From UBA2922 sp035352555 (lineage in GTDB: Bacteria; Bacillota; Clostridia; Oscillospirales; Oscillospiraceae): a stretch of DNA of 37,573 nucleotides. The notes beneath the pieces were generated by a model that was not told the origin of the DNA, made no database searches, and saw nothing but the letters and a program-made list of their open reading frames with translations. The first letter of the stretch is position 1. Each line of letters begins with the position of its first letter. This document shows, piece after piece, positions 1-6,464 of this stretch. The DNA lies in assembly GCA_035352555.1 (NCBI GenBank), contig DAOPXW010000012.1:1-37573 (forward strand), written 5' to 3'. The position numbers and the translations under genes were made by a program.

Positions 1-55
1 GCCGCTTACCGAAGGAATTAAGACCCAGGTCGTAGATGTCACTGGTGGTGTGGGC
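1..55. repeat. Terminal direct repeat, copy 1 (assembly overlap)
   Basis: Bases 1-55 are identical to 37519-37573. The terL reading frame continues correctly across the join, so this is most simply the overlap left when a circular molecule is assembled. A true terminal redundancy of exactly 55 bp is less likely. The circle would be about 37,518 bp. Confidence 0.93.
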
Positions 56-739
56 GTGGTATTCGTCGAGGATAAAACAACTCGGCGCGCCGGAGTCCTT
101 GTTTTTGGTGTCCTTCGAGAGCGCCCGCATAAAGCCGCCCCGCGTCCGGTGCTTTACGGGGTTGGCCTTGGGAATGATCAGCCGCCGGGCGATATTGGGC
201 GAGGCCTGGGCGATGGCCTTGGCATCCCCAAACACGCGCATGGCCTGTCCGCGGTCCACGGCCGCGCATTCCACCTCCGGCTGCATCTCAAACCTTGCTT
301 CCTCCGGGCAATACGGCGGGTAGATCACGTCGCCGCACATATGGTAGAGGCCCTGACCGGATTTTTCGGTGGATTTGAAATTGCCCCGGGCGCGCTTTTC
401 ATAGGTGCGCTTGAAGCGCCGGGCGCCGGTGTCCTTGTGCACCCAACCGTAAACCACGGAAAGGTCGAAGATTTGCCAGGGTTCCAGTTTAATAGGTTCG
501 CCCTGCTCTACGCCGCGCACCTGGCGGCACTCGTTAAACCAGCGCAGGATCCGGTCGGCCCGGGTCACGTCGAATACGTAAGGAAAATCCGGATCGCCCT
601 GATGCTTGAGATCGTCCAGGTGCCGCTGGCAGGCGAGAATCTCATATTTGCAGCACAGGGGCATCAGCTTGCCCTGCGTCACCTGCTTGGCATAGATCGC
701 GGACGGATGATGCAGCCCGCTGCTTTTTCTCACGGGCAT
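1..739 (-). CDS. terL: Terminase large subunit, N-terminal part (continues at 37519)
   Basis: N-terminal ATPase half of the packaging motor, which translocates DNA into the prohead and cuts the concatemer. ATG at 739-737 follows a GGAGGTG ribosome binding site. A Walker A-like segment KRARGNFKST lies near residue 115, and a Walker B-like segment CFILDEYH lies near residue 225. Position 1 is the first base of a codon and equals position 37519, so the frame continues into 36452-37518, giving a 601-residue protein, normal for Terminase_1-type TerL. The break is only the linear cut of a circular contig. A hairpin leader containing a parS-like palindrome lies directly upstream. Confidence 0.92.
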   Translation of the reverse strand, partial: MPVRKSSGLHHPSAIYAKQVTQGKLMPLCCKYEILACQRHLDDLKHQGDPDFPYVFDVTRADRILRWFNECRQVRGVEQGEPIKLEPWQIFDLSVVYGWVHKDTGARRFKRTYEKRARGNFKSTEKSGQGLYHMCGDVIYPPYCPEEARFEMQPEVECAAVDRGQAMRVFGDAKAIAQASPNIARRLIIPKANPVKHRTRGGFMRALSKDTKNKDSGAPSCFILDEYHAHTTSDIYDLGLNSFGKR

Positions 740-754
740 TGATTCACCTCCAAA

Positions 755-802
755 GAAAAACGCCGGACCCGGTGTCCAAATTGGACACACGGCTCTGGCG
801 TT
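755..802 (-). terminator. Leader hairpin/attenuator upstream of terL
   Basis: Read leftward, AACGCC (802-797) pairs with GGCGTT (764-759) and runs into a T tract, an intrinsic-terminator layout 20 bp before the terL start. The loop contains the 17-bp palindrome at 772-788, which can form its own stem. The leader resembles that of the HNH gene at 4219-4276. Readthrough must occur for terL to be expressed from upstream, so it may be an attenuator or antitermination target. Confidence 0.5.
772..788. promoter_or_regulatory. Dispersed palindrome (candidate parS), site 1
   Basis: GTGTCCAA-A-TTGGACAC, with perfect 8-bp arms around one central base. It lies in the terL leader. It is one of seven copies around the genome (others at 8914, 9004, 16355, 21054, 27349 and 34005). 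The ParB encoded at 7536-9065 is the most likely binder. Confidence 0.7.
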
Positions 803-853
803 AAACGCTCTGGCCATAATGCGGGATACTGTCACATCGCTTTTCGCCGTTTT

Positions 854-905
854 TGCCTCCCTTGTCAAAGGGAGGGGGACCGCAAAACGCGGTGGAGGGA
901 TTTGT
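854..905. repeat. REP-like palindromic element, copy 1
   Basis: GCCTCCCTTGTCAAAGGGAG begins the element: a CCTCCCTT/AAGGGAGG stem around GTC, then ACCGC-aaaa-CGCGGT, then GGAGGGATTTG. A second element of the same plan, with a GTCAA loop and a GAGGGATT tail, is at 32539-32587. Such elements resemble the abundant small interspersed hairpins of Oscillospiraceae chromosomes, from memory rather than a search. Confidence 0.55.
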
Positions 906-1281
906 TCCGCACACAGACGGCAGTCTTGACGGCTGCCGCCCGTGCCCAGAAAAGAAAGGAAGAAGAGTCCGAGGGTTGCTCAGGCCCTCGGCACAGGACT
1001 GCGGGTCATGGGGCGGCTCGTCGCCGCCCTCGGCCCGTCGTCTTGCCGCCCTTTCGGGTCGGCTGACGTCCCGCAGCCCTGTGTCCGGAGTCTGCCCCGG
1101 AACGCAGGCGCCTTTCGGCGCCCGCGCCCACAAAAGAAAGGAGGGATACAGCCGGAGGCCTGCCCGAGCCCCCGGCGAGAAGCTGGACCGCGCAGCCAGC
1201 CTGTGCCGCGCCCGGAGTACCGGCCTGACCGCTAAGACAGTCCCGGCTCTCGCGGTTGTTCAGCCCCTCGCCCGGGGCTTG
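906..1281. other. Gene-free GC-rich region with several hairpins
   Basis: No convincing gene is seen between the TerS-like stop and the REP-like element. Hairpins include CCGAGGG/CCCTCGG (969-991), GGGCGGC/GCCGCCC (1011-1029), GGCGCC-TTTC-GGCGCC (1107-1122) and AGCCCC/GGGGCT (1262-1279). The last lies directly after the TerS-like stop. This could be a transcribed structured RNA or a packaging (cos/pac) region between terS and terL. The open frames here on both strands lack ribosome binding sites and protein-like composition. Confidence 0.4.
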
Positions 1282-1737
1282 TCAGTCACCGAACAGCGCA
1301 CCGTCGCCGGTGTCGTCGTCCGGCAGCGGCAGGCGGATCCCGTTCCGCGCCCTGGCGTTCAGCCCCAGATCGGACGCACCGGCCCGGAGCTGCTTGAAAT
1401 ACCGGTCCTGCATCGCCGTCCAGCGGTCCGCCGCTGTGGTGTCGCCCGCCGAAATGGCGCTCGTCACCCGATTGGTGCAGCGCAGATAGTTATACTCAGC
1501 AATGAGATACCGTGCCAGCGTGTCGGCGTCGACCTGGGTCAGCGTGCCCATGGGGATCAGCACCGCCGCCAGCTCGTCGAACTTTTTCCGCAGGCTCACC
1601 GGCAGGTAATCCGGCGGCCTTACCTTTGCGGCGGCGGGTGCCTTGGGCTCTCCGGCCTCGCGGGTGTCCAGCTCCTCCTTGGTATAATGGCGACTGGTCG
1701 CCTTCAGCTCCGCCGCGCTCTTCCTCGGCCTGCTCAC
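1282..1737 (-). CDS. P27-family terminase small subunit-like protein, second copy
   Basis: A 151-residue protein of the P27 terminase small subunit type, which recognises phage DNA for packaging. The C-terminal helix-turn YFKQLRAGASDLGLNARARN matches the family's typical region before a charged tail ending ALFGD. I place the start at GTG 1737-1735 because it overlaps the methyltransferase stop (GTGA) and follows GGCGGTG. The longer frame from 1773 would lie inside the methyltransferase gene. A related protein, also ending FGD, is encoded at 2998-3504. Which copy works with TerL is unknown; this one is nearer terL. Confidence 0.75.
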   Translation of the reverse strand: MSRPRKSAAELKATSRHYTKEELDTREAGEPKAPAAAKVRPPDYLPVSLRKKFDELAAVLIPMGTLTQVDADTLARYLIAEYNYLRCTNRVTSAISAGDTTAADRWTAMQDRYFKQLRAGASDLGLNARARNGIRLPLPDDDTGDGALFGD

Positions 1738-2996
1738 AGCAGCACCGCCTTTGCGCCCGTCAAAGTTTCCCACCGCCGGATGATCACGTCAACGTAGCGC
1801 GGATCCAGTTCCATGCAGTACGCCACGCGCCCGGCCTGTTCGCAGGCTGCCAGGGTCGTGCCGCTGCCGGCGAAGAAATCGCCCACCAGAGCGCCCGGGC
1901 GGCTGGAATTGCGGAGCTGCCAGTCGAACAACCGCACCGGTTTCATGGTCGGGTGGTCGGCGCTTTTTGTCGGCCGGTCGAACTCCACCACGGTGGTCTG
2001 TTTCCGGTCGCCGTACCAGCGGTGGCCGGCGCCGTCCGTCCAGCCGTACAGCGAGGACAGGTGGTCGAGATCCCGCTGCCCGTCGTCGGCGGCCTCGTCG
2101 TCCTTTTCGCCGTGCAGGCAGGGCTCATGCTGCCAGTGATAGTCCTGGCGGCTGAGCGTGGCGCTCTGCTTTACCCAGATCAGACACTGCCGCACCTGCC
2201 AGCCGGCGGCCGCGCAGGCCTCGCGAAAGTTGAGCCCCGTGGCACCGTCCGCGTGCCAGATGTAATAGGGTGCGCCGGGCCTCATCACGGCATCCGCCGC
2301 GCGGAACGCCCTGGTCAGAAAATCAGTAAAATCAGCGCCGGCCTTGAAGTCGTCGTTGAGGATCTGCAGGTGATCGGCGGTACCGCCGGTAATGTCCACG
2401 TTGTACGGCGGGTCCGTCAGCAGCAGGTCCAGCTTCGCGCCGGCCATGAGTTTGGCCACGTCCGTACAATCCGTGGCGTCGCCGCACATCAGTCTGTGGC
2501 GGCCGAGCTGCCAGATGTCGCCGCGCTTGGCCGTTGGCACCGCCGGCGGCGTCGGGTCAAAGTCGTCCTCAAAGGCGTCGTCCGGCTCGGCCAGAAGGAT
2601 GTCCTCATCGGAAAAGCCGGTCAGCGTAATGTCGGCGCCGGCATCCTTCAGCGCCTGCAGCTCCTCGCTCACCAGCGCGTCGTCCCAGCTCGCCATGTCG
2701 CTCAGGCGGTTATCCGCCAGGATGTAGGCCCGGAGCTGCATGGGGCTCAGATGATCCACGATTACGCAGGGGACCTCGGGCCAACCCTCGGCAATGGCGG
2801 CCGCAAGCCTCCCGTGGCCGACGATGACGCGCCTGTCCATATCGATCACCATGGGCGCGATAAAGCCATACTCCCGCAGCGAGCGCCGCAGGGCGGCGAT
2901 CTGCTCCGCCGAATGGACCCGGGCGTTCTTGTCGTAGGGGATCAGATCTCCCGGCGGGATCATTTTAAACTGTGTCACGCTGCGTTTCAGATCCAT
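1734..2996 (-). CDS. ParB-domain DNA methyltransferase (N4/N6, DPPY type)
   Basis: A 420-residue fusion of an N-terminal ParB/Srx-like domain (IPPGDLIPYDKNAR, then GHGRLAAA, residues 13 to about 110) with a beta-class amino-methyltransferase. Motif IV is TDPPYNVD, and motif I near the C-terminus is GDFFAGSGTT. It probably methylates adenine or cytosine amino groups in phage DNA, protecting it from host restriction or marking it for packaging. ATG at 2996-2994 follows the upstream TerS stop by one base, which excludes the longer frame from 3065. It sits between two TerS-like genes, a position where phages often carry orphan methylases. The ParB-like domain is a fused specificity domain and does not imply plasmid partition. 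Confidence 0.88.
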   Translation of the reverse strand: MDLKRSVTQFKMIPPGDLIPYDKNARVHSAEQIAALRRSLREYGFIAPMVIDMDRRVIVGHGRLAAAIAEGWPEVPCVIVDHLSPMQLRAYILADNRLSDMASWDDALVSEELQALKDAGADITLTGFSDEDILLAEPDDAFEDDFDPTPPAVPTAKRGDIWQLGRHRLMCGDATDCTDVAKLMAGAKLDLLLTDPPYNVDITGGTADHLQILNDDFKAGADFTDFLTRAFRAADAVMRPGAPYYIWHADGATGLNFREACAAAGWQVRQCLIWVKQSATLSRQDYHWQHEPCLHGEKDDEAADDGQRDLDHLSSLYGWTDGAGHRWYGDRKQTTVVEFDRPTKSADHPTMKPVRLFDWQLRNSSRPGALVGDFFAGSGTTLAACEQAGRVAYCMELDPRYVDVIIRRWETLTGAKAVLL

Positions 2997-2997
2997 G

Positions 2998-3504
2998 TCA
3001 GTCTCCAAACAGGTCGTCGTTTTTCTCGCTGGCCTCCGCCTGGCTTTTTTTTCTGGCCATGCCAATGCGGGAAGCCGGCGTCAGGCCAAGCTTTTCAGCA
3101 TAGCGCAGGATCCCGCTCTCCAGGGAGGACAGCTTCGCGGCCAGCCCGTCCAGGGCGTCCGTAGCCTTCAGCTGCTCCGCAAGGGTCAGGTCCTCCCGGG
3201 TGGAACCATCCACCAGCTTGCTGCACAGGTCGTTCAGCCGGTCCCGCCGGGAGAGCATGGTGCAGTAGGTTGCCAGAGTTTCCGTGTCCAGGTCGTCCAG
3301 GATCTCCACGTCGCCGGTTTTCATGCGGTGCAGCGTGGCGCGCCAATACTTCACGGCCAGCCTGTCCCCGCGGATCCGAGCCGGCAGCGTAATAGTTACC
3401 TGCGTGCGCGTAGGCAGCGTCACGGCCTCCGCCGTGCTCCTGGCCACGACTTCGGATTTGGTCAGGTGCTTTGTCTGGTTCTCCAGCCTCTTGCTTTTCG
3501 CCAT
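2998..3504 (-). CDS. terS: P27-family terminase small subunit
   Basis: A 168-residue protein. The stretch SLESGILRYAEKLGLTPASR is typical of the P27 small-terminase family, as is the basic MARKK that follows. It binds the packaging start site and hands DNA to TerL. ATG at 3504 has an AGGAGG site 7 bases upstream. The longer frame to 3903 crosses a structured non-coding region and is rejected. HNH lies upstream and the methyltransferase begins one base after its stop. This copy has the usual place after HNH and is the better candidate for functional TerS. Confidence 0.8.
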   Translation of the reverse strand: MAKSKRLENQTKHLTKSEVVARSTAEAVTLPTRTQVTITLPARIRGDRLAVKYWRATLHRMKTGDVEILDDLDTETLATYCTMLSRRDRLNDLCSKLVDGSTREDLTLAEQLKATDALDGLAAKLSSLESGILRYAEKLGLTPASRIGMARKKSQAEASEKNDDLFGD

Positions 3505-3540
3505 GTCAAAACCTCCTGCCCTCCCGCCTCCGGCCCCTCG

Positions 3541-3656
3541 GCGGAGCCTTGGGAATAAGCCGGCGCCCACGCGGTTTGTCCCGCGCTTGATGCCGCTTGC
3601 CGGCGGCGGCTTTCGCCGCACGGCATCCGGCCGCCAGCCTATTCCCAGGGCTCCGC
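3541..3656 (-). ncRNA. Candidate structured RNA between HNH and terS
   Basis: A nested fold closed by GCGGAGCC (3541-3548) and GGCTCCGC (3649-3656), extended by TGGGAATA on both sides to about 23 base pairs. Two inner hairpins are seen: CGCGG/CCGCG around TTTGTC, and GATGCCG/CGGCATC enclosing GCGGCG-GCTTT-CGCCGC. Non-Watson-Crick positions in the long stem are better tolerated on the leftward strand (two G-U, one mismatch) than on the rightward (one G-U, two mismatches), so transcription with the terS operon is likely. It could be an RNA, a terS leader or a packaging-site structure. I do not recognise a named family. Confidence 0.5.
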
Positions 3657-3830
3657 GCCCGCCGCTCTGCCCGTTCCGCCCGTTTCCGATTTCCGTTTGG
3701 GGAATTTTTCTCACGTCATAGAGGTTGCAGGGTATCCAGGGCGGGGCCGCAAAAATTTGGAGGGGCGGGGGGAGGGGTCCGAGCGTGCGAGTGACCATGT
3801 GCGCCGGCGTGTGTACGTAGCTTTGGGCGC
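3657..3830. other. Non-coding stretch, candidate packaging (cos) region
   Basis: No gene is supported here. It holds a G-rich run (GGAGGGGCGGGGGGAGGGG, about 3761-3779) and loosely repeated GTGCG words. In HNH-containing HK97-like phages the cohesive-end site commonly lies near the HNH and terS genes, so this is the best place for cos. That is inference from context; no overhang can be seen. Confidence 0.3.
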
Positions 3831-4199
3831 TCACTTGCGGGCAAAACCGCCAGCCTTTGCCCACCGTTCGGCTGCCGTCTTGCGGTCGTGGTGAAACTTG
3901 CATAGGCTCTGCAAGTTTGTCGGGTCGGAGAACAGTTTCCAGTCGCCCTCATGTGGGATGACGTGGTCGACCACCGTCGCCCGGACTCTGTTGCCTGCCT
4001 TCGCGCATTCCCGGCAGAACGGCTCGGCCAGCAGCTGCGCCGGCTGCAGGTCATCCGTCCAGACCGGCAGCAGGTACCATCCGTGATACTCCGCGCTGCG
4101 GCCTCGCTTGTATTTTGGCTTGTGCTTCGGGCACCAGCCGTCCCTGGTGAGCTCAGTGCATCCCGGATGTCGGCATGGTCTCAGCGGAGCTTGCGCCAT
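3831..4199 (-). CDS. HNH endonuclease (packaging-associated)
   Basis: A 122-residue HNH nuclease. CRHPGC and WCPKH near the N-terminus and FCRECA further on supply zinc-binding cysteines. The catalytic core is VVDHVIPHEGD followed by LQSLCKFHHDRKT. ATG at 4199 follows GGAGGTG. HNH proteins encoded beside terS and terL assist TerL in cutting cos DNA in many HK97-like phages, and this position fits that role better than a homing enzyme. A terminator-like leader lies just upstream. Confidence 0.88.
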   Translation of the reverse strand: MAQAPLRPCRHPGCTELTRDGWCPKHKPKYKRGRSAEYHGWYLLPVWTDDLQPAQLLAEPFCRECAKAGNRVRATVVDHVIPHEGDWKLFSDPTNLQSLCKFHHDRKTAAERWAKAGGFARK

Positions 4200-4218
4200 G
4201 GGCTATCACCTCCAGGAC

Positions 4219-4276
4219 AAAACAAAAACGCCAGAACCAACAAGCAACTACTCGGTCGCTTATCAGCTCTGGCGTT
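4219..4276 (-). terminator. Terminator-like leader hairpin upstream of HNH
   Basis: Read leftward, AACGCCAGA (4276-4268) pairs perfectly with TCTGGCGTT (4235-4227), followed by TTTGTTTTG. It overlaps the end of the upstream Cys-rich gene and stands about 25 bp before the HNH start. The proximal arm and its flank (GCTCTGGCGTTNNACGC, 4267-4283 on the plus strand) recur at 792-808 in the terL leader, so both packaging leaders share an origin or a control mechanism. Confidence 0.6.
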
Positions 4277-4472
4277 GGACGCACTGGCCATCGACGATAT
4301 CCACGATGTACTCGGTCTTGCAATACCGGCAGAACAGCGCCGTGCTTTGGCACTGCTCGCCTGGGGTTAGGTGGTGGATCCGCTTGCTCATGCCATACTG
4401 CTGGCAGATCGGGCAGATCACATAACCGCCCTTTACTGGAAATATAATATCACGATTTCCGGGCGTTTGCAA
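4263..4472 (-). CDS. Small Cys-rich zinc-ribbon protein (KTR-like)
   Basis: A 69-residue protein with two knuckles, CPIC and FCRYCKTEY, about 27 residues apart. This is the pattern of Com-like or cysteine-rich KTR zinc-ribbon proteins seen in Firmicutes phages. The start appears to be TTG at 4472, nine bases after AAAGGAG; no ATG fits. The last codons lie within the hairpin leading to HNH. Function unknown; nucleic-acid binding is plausible. Confidence 0.6.
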   Translation of the reverse strand: MQTPGNRDIIFPVKGGYVICPICQQYGMSKRIHHLTPGEQCQSTALFCRYCKTEYIVDIVDGQCVQRQS

Positions 4473-4532
4473 TATGTTCAGCTCCTTTTTGCGAGTTATT
4501 CAACTACTTTACAAGGAATACAATACATTAAT

Positions 4533-5252
4533 TTATAAGTCAATAAACCAGGCATATCGGTACTGCCCAAAGGTGTTGGCCGTGGTATATACCCCAGAGG
4601 CCCTTACGACGACCGGCATCGGAATCCAGCCGCTGTCCGAAACAAACAGCTCTATCGGCGGCAGCTGCCGGTTGAGTGATGGGCTCGCCACCCACTGCCT
4701 GGCGCTGATCGGGATCACAATGCCGTCCGTCGCCTCCTTGTTAAAGTATCGAGCCGTGCGTCGGTAGGTATCCCTCGGGCCGCAGAGCAGCGGCTCCGGC
4801 TGCAGCACCCGGCCGAAGCGCCAGCACGCTGCGACTTCGATGTCCGAAAAGTCCGAGGTGCGCAGCACCAGATGGACGTGATAGCGGTGATCGCCATGCC
4901 GGCCCTCTATGAGATACACATAGTCAATTGGGTGTCCGGCCTTCTGTTTCAGCCGCCGGAGGAATGACCTCCAGCTTTTTCGGGCATCCGGAAAGGTTGC
5001 CGGGTCATGCTCGGGATCAAAGGTCAGGCAGTAAACCCGACCTTCGGTCCCAAACAGTGCAAGCCGCAACTCCAGCCGATCAACCCGATTGCGGCAGACA
5101 GAACTGTCACCCGGCGGCCGCAAGATCTTGTTTTTCTCGGTGCGATCCCATGCCGTATCATCCGCCGAGAGCCTCGGCCGGATTGCCCTGCATTCTTTTG
5201 TCAGCGGACCGGCCCGCTGACGAACACAATACCAGGATTGCTTATCGGCCAC
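4533..5252 (-). CDS. HUH endonuclease / rolling-circle Rep-like protein
   Basis: A 239-residue protein with the three motifs of HUH nickases: RVYCLTFDPEHD (motif I), GDHRYHVHLVL with an H-V-H pair (motif II), and ARYFNKEA with a candidate catalytic tyrosine (motif III, YxxK). Such enzymes nick one strand and stay attached through tyrosine. The start is GTG 5252-5250, nine bases after GGAGG, and both lie in a 13-bp hairpin (5249-5281). It is far from the DnaB/initiator genes and next to packaging genes, so its role could be a second replication mode, DNA transfer or something else. Assignment rests on motifs only. Confidence 0.6.
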   Translation of the reverse strand: MADKQSWYCVRQRAGPLTKECRAIRPRLSADDTAWDRTEKNKILRPPGDSSVCRNRVDRLELRLALFGTEGRVYCLTFDPEHDPATFPDARKSWRSFLRRLKQKAGHPIDYVYLIEGRHGDHRYHVHLVLRTSDFSDIEVAACWRFGRVLQPEPLLCGPRDTYRRTARYFNKEATDGIVIPISARQWVASPSLNRQLPPIELFVSDSGWIPMPVVVRASGVYTTANTFGQYRYAWFIDL

Positions 5253-5281
5253 AGAGGCCGCCTCCCTTGCGGCCTCTGTGG
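5249..5281 (-). promoter_or_regulatory. Hairpin carrying the Shine-Dalgarno and start of the HUH gene
   Basis: A perfect 13-bp inverted repeat (CCACAGAGGCCGC and its complement, 5249-5261 and 5269-5281) around a 7-base loop. On the leftward strand the loop reads AAGGGAG, the ribosome binding site, and the GTG start (5252-5250) is inside the 3' arm. It could gate translation or be a nicking site for the protein itself. No T tract follows, so it is not a normal terminator. Confidence 0.6.
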
Positions 5282-5298
5282 GCTCATGCTGTAATCAG

Positions 5299-5733
5299 TC
5301 AGATGTATCGGCCTTCGGCAATGTCAAAGACTCTTCCAGCGTCAAGCCGGGCGAACAGCAAATGGATGCGTATAAACTCCTCTTTACCGTCAACTGACGG
5401 TTCCCAGTAGGCACCTTCCCGGAGTGGCTTCTCGCGGAAGCAAAATACCTGTCCTGTCATATCCTTCGCCAAATACCGATAGTTGGATCCCAACGCGGCC
5501 ATCATGGACGCCTGCTCCTCGGCGGTGAAGTCGCTTTCCTCCAAATCACCGTAGGGCGGGTTTGCCGTCACAGGACATAATAGCTGCTCCAGCCGGTCAA
5601 GCTCGGCGGCGGCATCAACGGTGCTAACCGTCACAGGGTCACCATACAAATAGATGTTTAGCGCCTCAGAGGCAAGCAGCTCTATGTGGGATATTGCCCC
5701 CTCATCAAATAGATGATTGCCGATCCGGATCAT
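5299..5733 (-). CDS. Hypothetical protein
   Basis: A 144-residue protein of unknown function. The start ATG at 5733 overlaps the preceding stop (ATGA) and follows GGGAGGTG, which sets the start well inside the longer open frame. The N-terminal part (MIRIGNHLFDEGAISHIELL) looks like a small beta-rich domain. The middle is acidic (GDLEESDFTAEEQ). No transmembrane segment or known motif is seen. It is translationally coupled to 5730-5996. Confidence 0.7.
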   Translation of the reverse strand: MIRIGNHLFDEGAISHIELLASEALNIYLYGDPVTVSTVDAAAELDRLEQLLCPVTANPPYGDLEESDFTAEEQASMMAALGSNYRYLAKDMTGQVFCFREKPLREGAYWEPSVDGKEEFIRIHLLFARLDAGRVFDIAEGRYI

Positions 5734-5996
5734 ACTGCCACCTCCCGCGGCCGCTGCACCTTCCGCGCCTCGTACTCTGTCATCTTCCGCCAGTGGTTGA
5801 TCCCGCCGAGCCGGTGCAGCCTTATGTTGGCGTACTCCACGGTATCGTAAGGGCGCTCCCCGGGCAGCTGGCACCACATTTTTCCGCCCGGCATCCAGAC
5901 CGACAGCACCCAGGCAACGCGCCGATCCGGCTCGCTAAAAAGTGTGCGTCTCGCGGTATAGATCGCGCCGCGGTCATTGATGTAATAGTCAGCCAC
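5730..5996 (-). CDS. Hypothetical protein
   Basis: An 88-residue protein. I choose GTG 5996-5994, seven bases after GGGGAGG, rather than the longer frame, which would lie inside the neighbouring gene in another frame. It contains VWMPGGKMWCQLPG and a basic C-terminus (EARKVQRPREVAV). Unknown function. It overlaps its upstream neighbour by 8 bp and its downstream neighbour by 4 bp, as in a tightly packed early operon. Confidence 0.6.
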   Translation of the reverse strand: MADYYINDRGAIYTARRTLFSEPDRRVAWVLSVWMPGGKMWCQLPGERPYDTVEYANIRLHRLGGINHWRKMTEYEARKVQRPREVAV

Positions 5997-6192
5997 GCTT
6001 GCGGCCTCCCCTCTTCGGCAGCCGATTATAATCGGACCGCCGCAAATAAGTGTATCCCAGCCCCTGCTTCCCGCAGATGCTGCAGGTGCCTCGGTATGGA
6101 TATTCGGCCGGCGGATAACGGACGGACACGCCGTTCTGCTCATGCACCCCTCCGCAGCTGAGGCAGAGAAAAAATAACTTTGAGTCACTCAT
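5989..6192 (-). CDS. Small zinc-knuckle protein
   Basis: A 67-residue protein with CLSC and CSIC pairs about 23 residues apart, a two-knuckle zinc ribbon, then a basic tail (RLPKRGGRKRG). It probably binds zinc and perhaps nucleic acid. ATG at 6192 follows AAGGAGG. It is the first leftward gene after the short gap that separates it from the opposite-strand gene at 6249, so transcription here may depend on readthrough or on a promoter in 6193-6248. Confidence 0.65.
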   Translation of the reverse strand: MSDSKLFFLCLSCGGVHEQNGVSVRYPPAEYPYRGTCSICGKQGLGYTYLRRSDYNRLPKRGGRKRG

Positions 6193-6248
6193 TTAAGGCC
6201 TCCTTTACTTTTTGCTGTTTTGGTTTAAACTAAATCTGAGGTGATAAT

Positions 6249-6464
6249 GTGGAAATCATAGAGACTATTGAAGACTGGAATGACCTCGCTAAAACGCTGA
6301 AAGAATTTGACTACTCGCTAGTCCAAATGCAGTACGGGATCGAGTACCCAGAGGGATTTCATGTGTGGTTCTCCGTTCCCGGCACCTTTTCCCGGCTTGA
6401 AGTCGTAACGCATAGCGAGAAAGTTGCAATGGCAATCATGGAATATCGACCTGACTGGAAGTGA
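6249..6464 (+). CDS. Small acidic protein, lone rightward gene
   Basis: A 71-residue protein of unknown function on the plus strand inside a long leftward block. GTG at 6249 follows GAGGTGAT. The gene is noticeably less GC-rich than its neighbours. The sequence is tryptophan- and acid-rich (IIETIEDWNDLAKTLKEFDY) without known motif. Its 3' end overlaps the convergent gene at 6436-7062 by 29 bp. A weak promoter (TTTACT, 16 bp, TAAACT at 6204-6231) precedes it. Orientation and composition suggest a moron that could be expressed during lysogeny. Confidence 0.6.
   Translation: MEIIETIEDWNDLAKTLKEFDYSLVQMQYGIEYPEGFHVWFSVPGTFSRLEVVTHSEKVAMAIMEYRPDWK

Noticed and set aside
50..742. Long plus-strand frame opposite the terL start
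   Set aside because: Antisense shadow of terL. No ribosome site, and the minus-strand frame is the recognisable terminase.
772..788. The 17-bp palindrome as a CI stoperator
   Set aside because: The cI/cro control region has three operators of a different sequence (CAACC..GGTTG) and no copy of this palindrome.
801..1133. Minus-strand 110-codon frame upstream of terL
   Set aside because: It reads through the REP-like hairpin element and the leader terminator, with no ribosome site.
1734..2996. A second plasmid-type ParB
   Set aside because: The ParB-like domain is fused to a DPPY methyltransferase, a common phage fusion unrelated to partition.
853..3164. Long plus-strand frames (314 and 550 codons)
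   Set aside because: They run opposite TerS, methylase and gene-free GC-rich DNA. Composition is Arg/Pro/Ala-rich as expected of GC-rich antisense frames.
3541..3656. Assignment to HEARO/OMEGA-type RNA because an HNH gene is adjacent
   Set aside because: The HNH protein is a small packaging-type nuclease, not an IsrB/IscB-like protein, and the fold is only about 116 bases.
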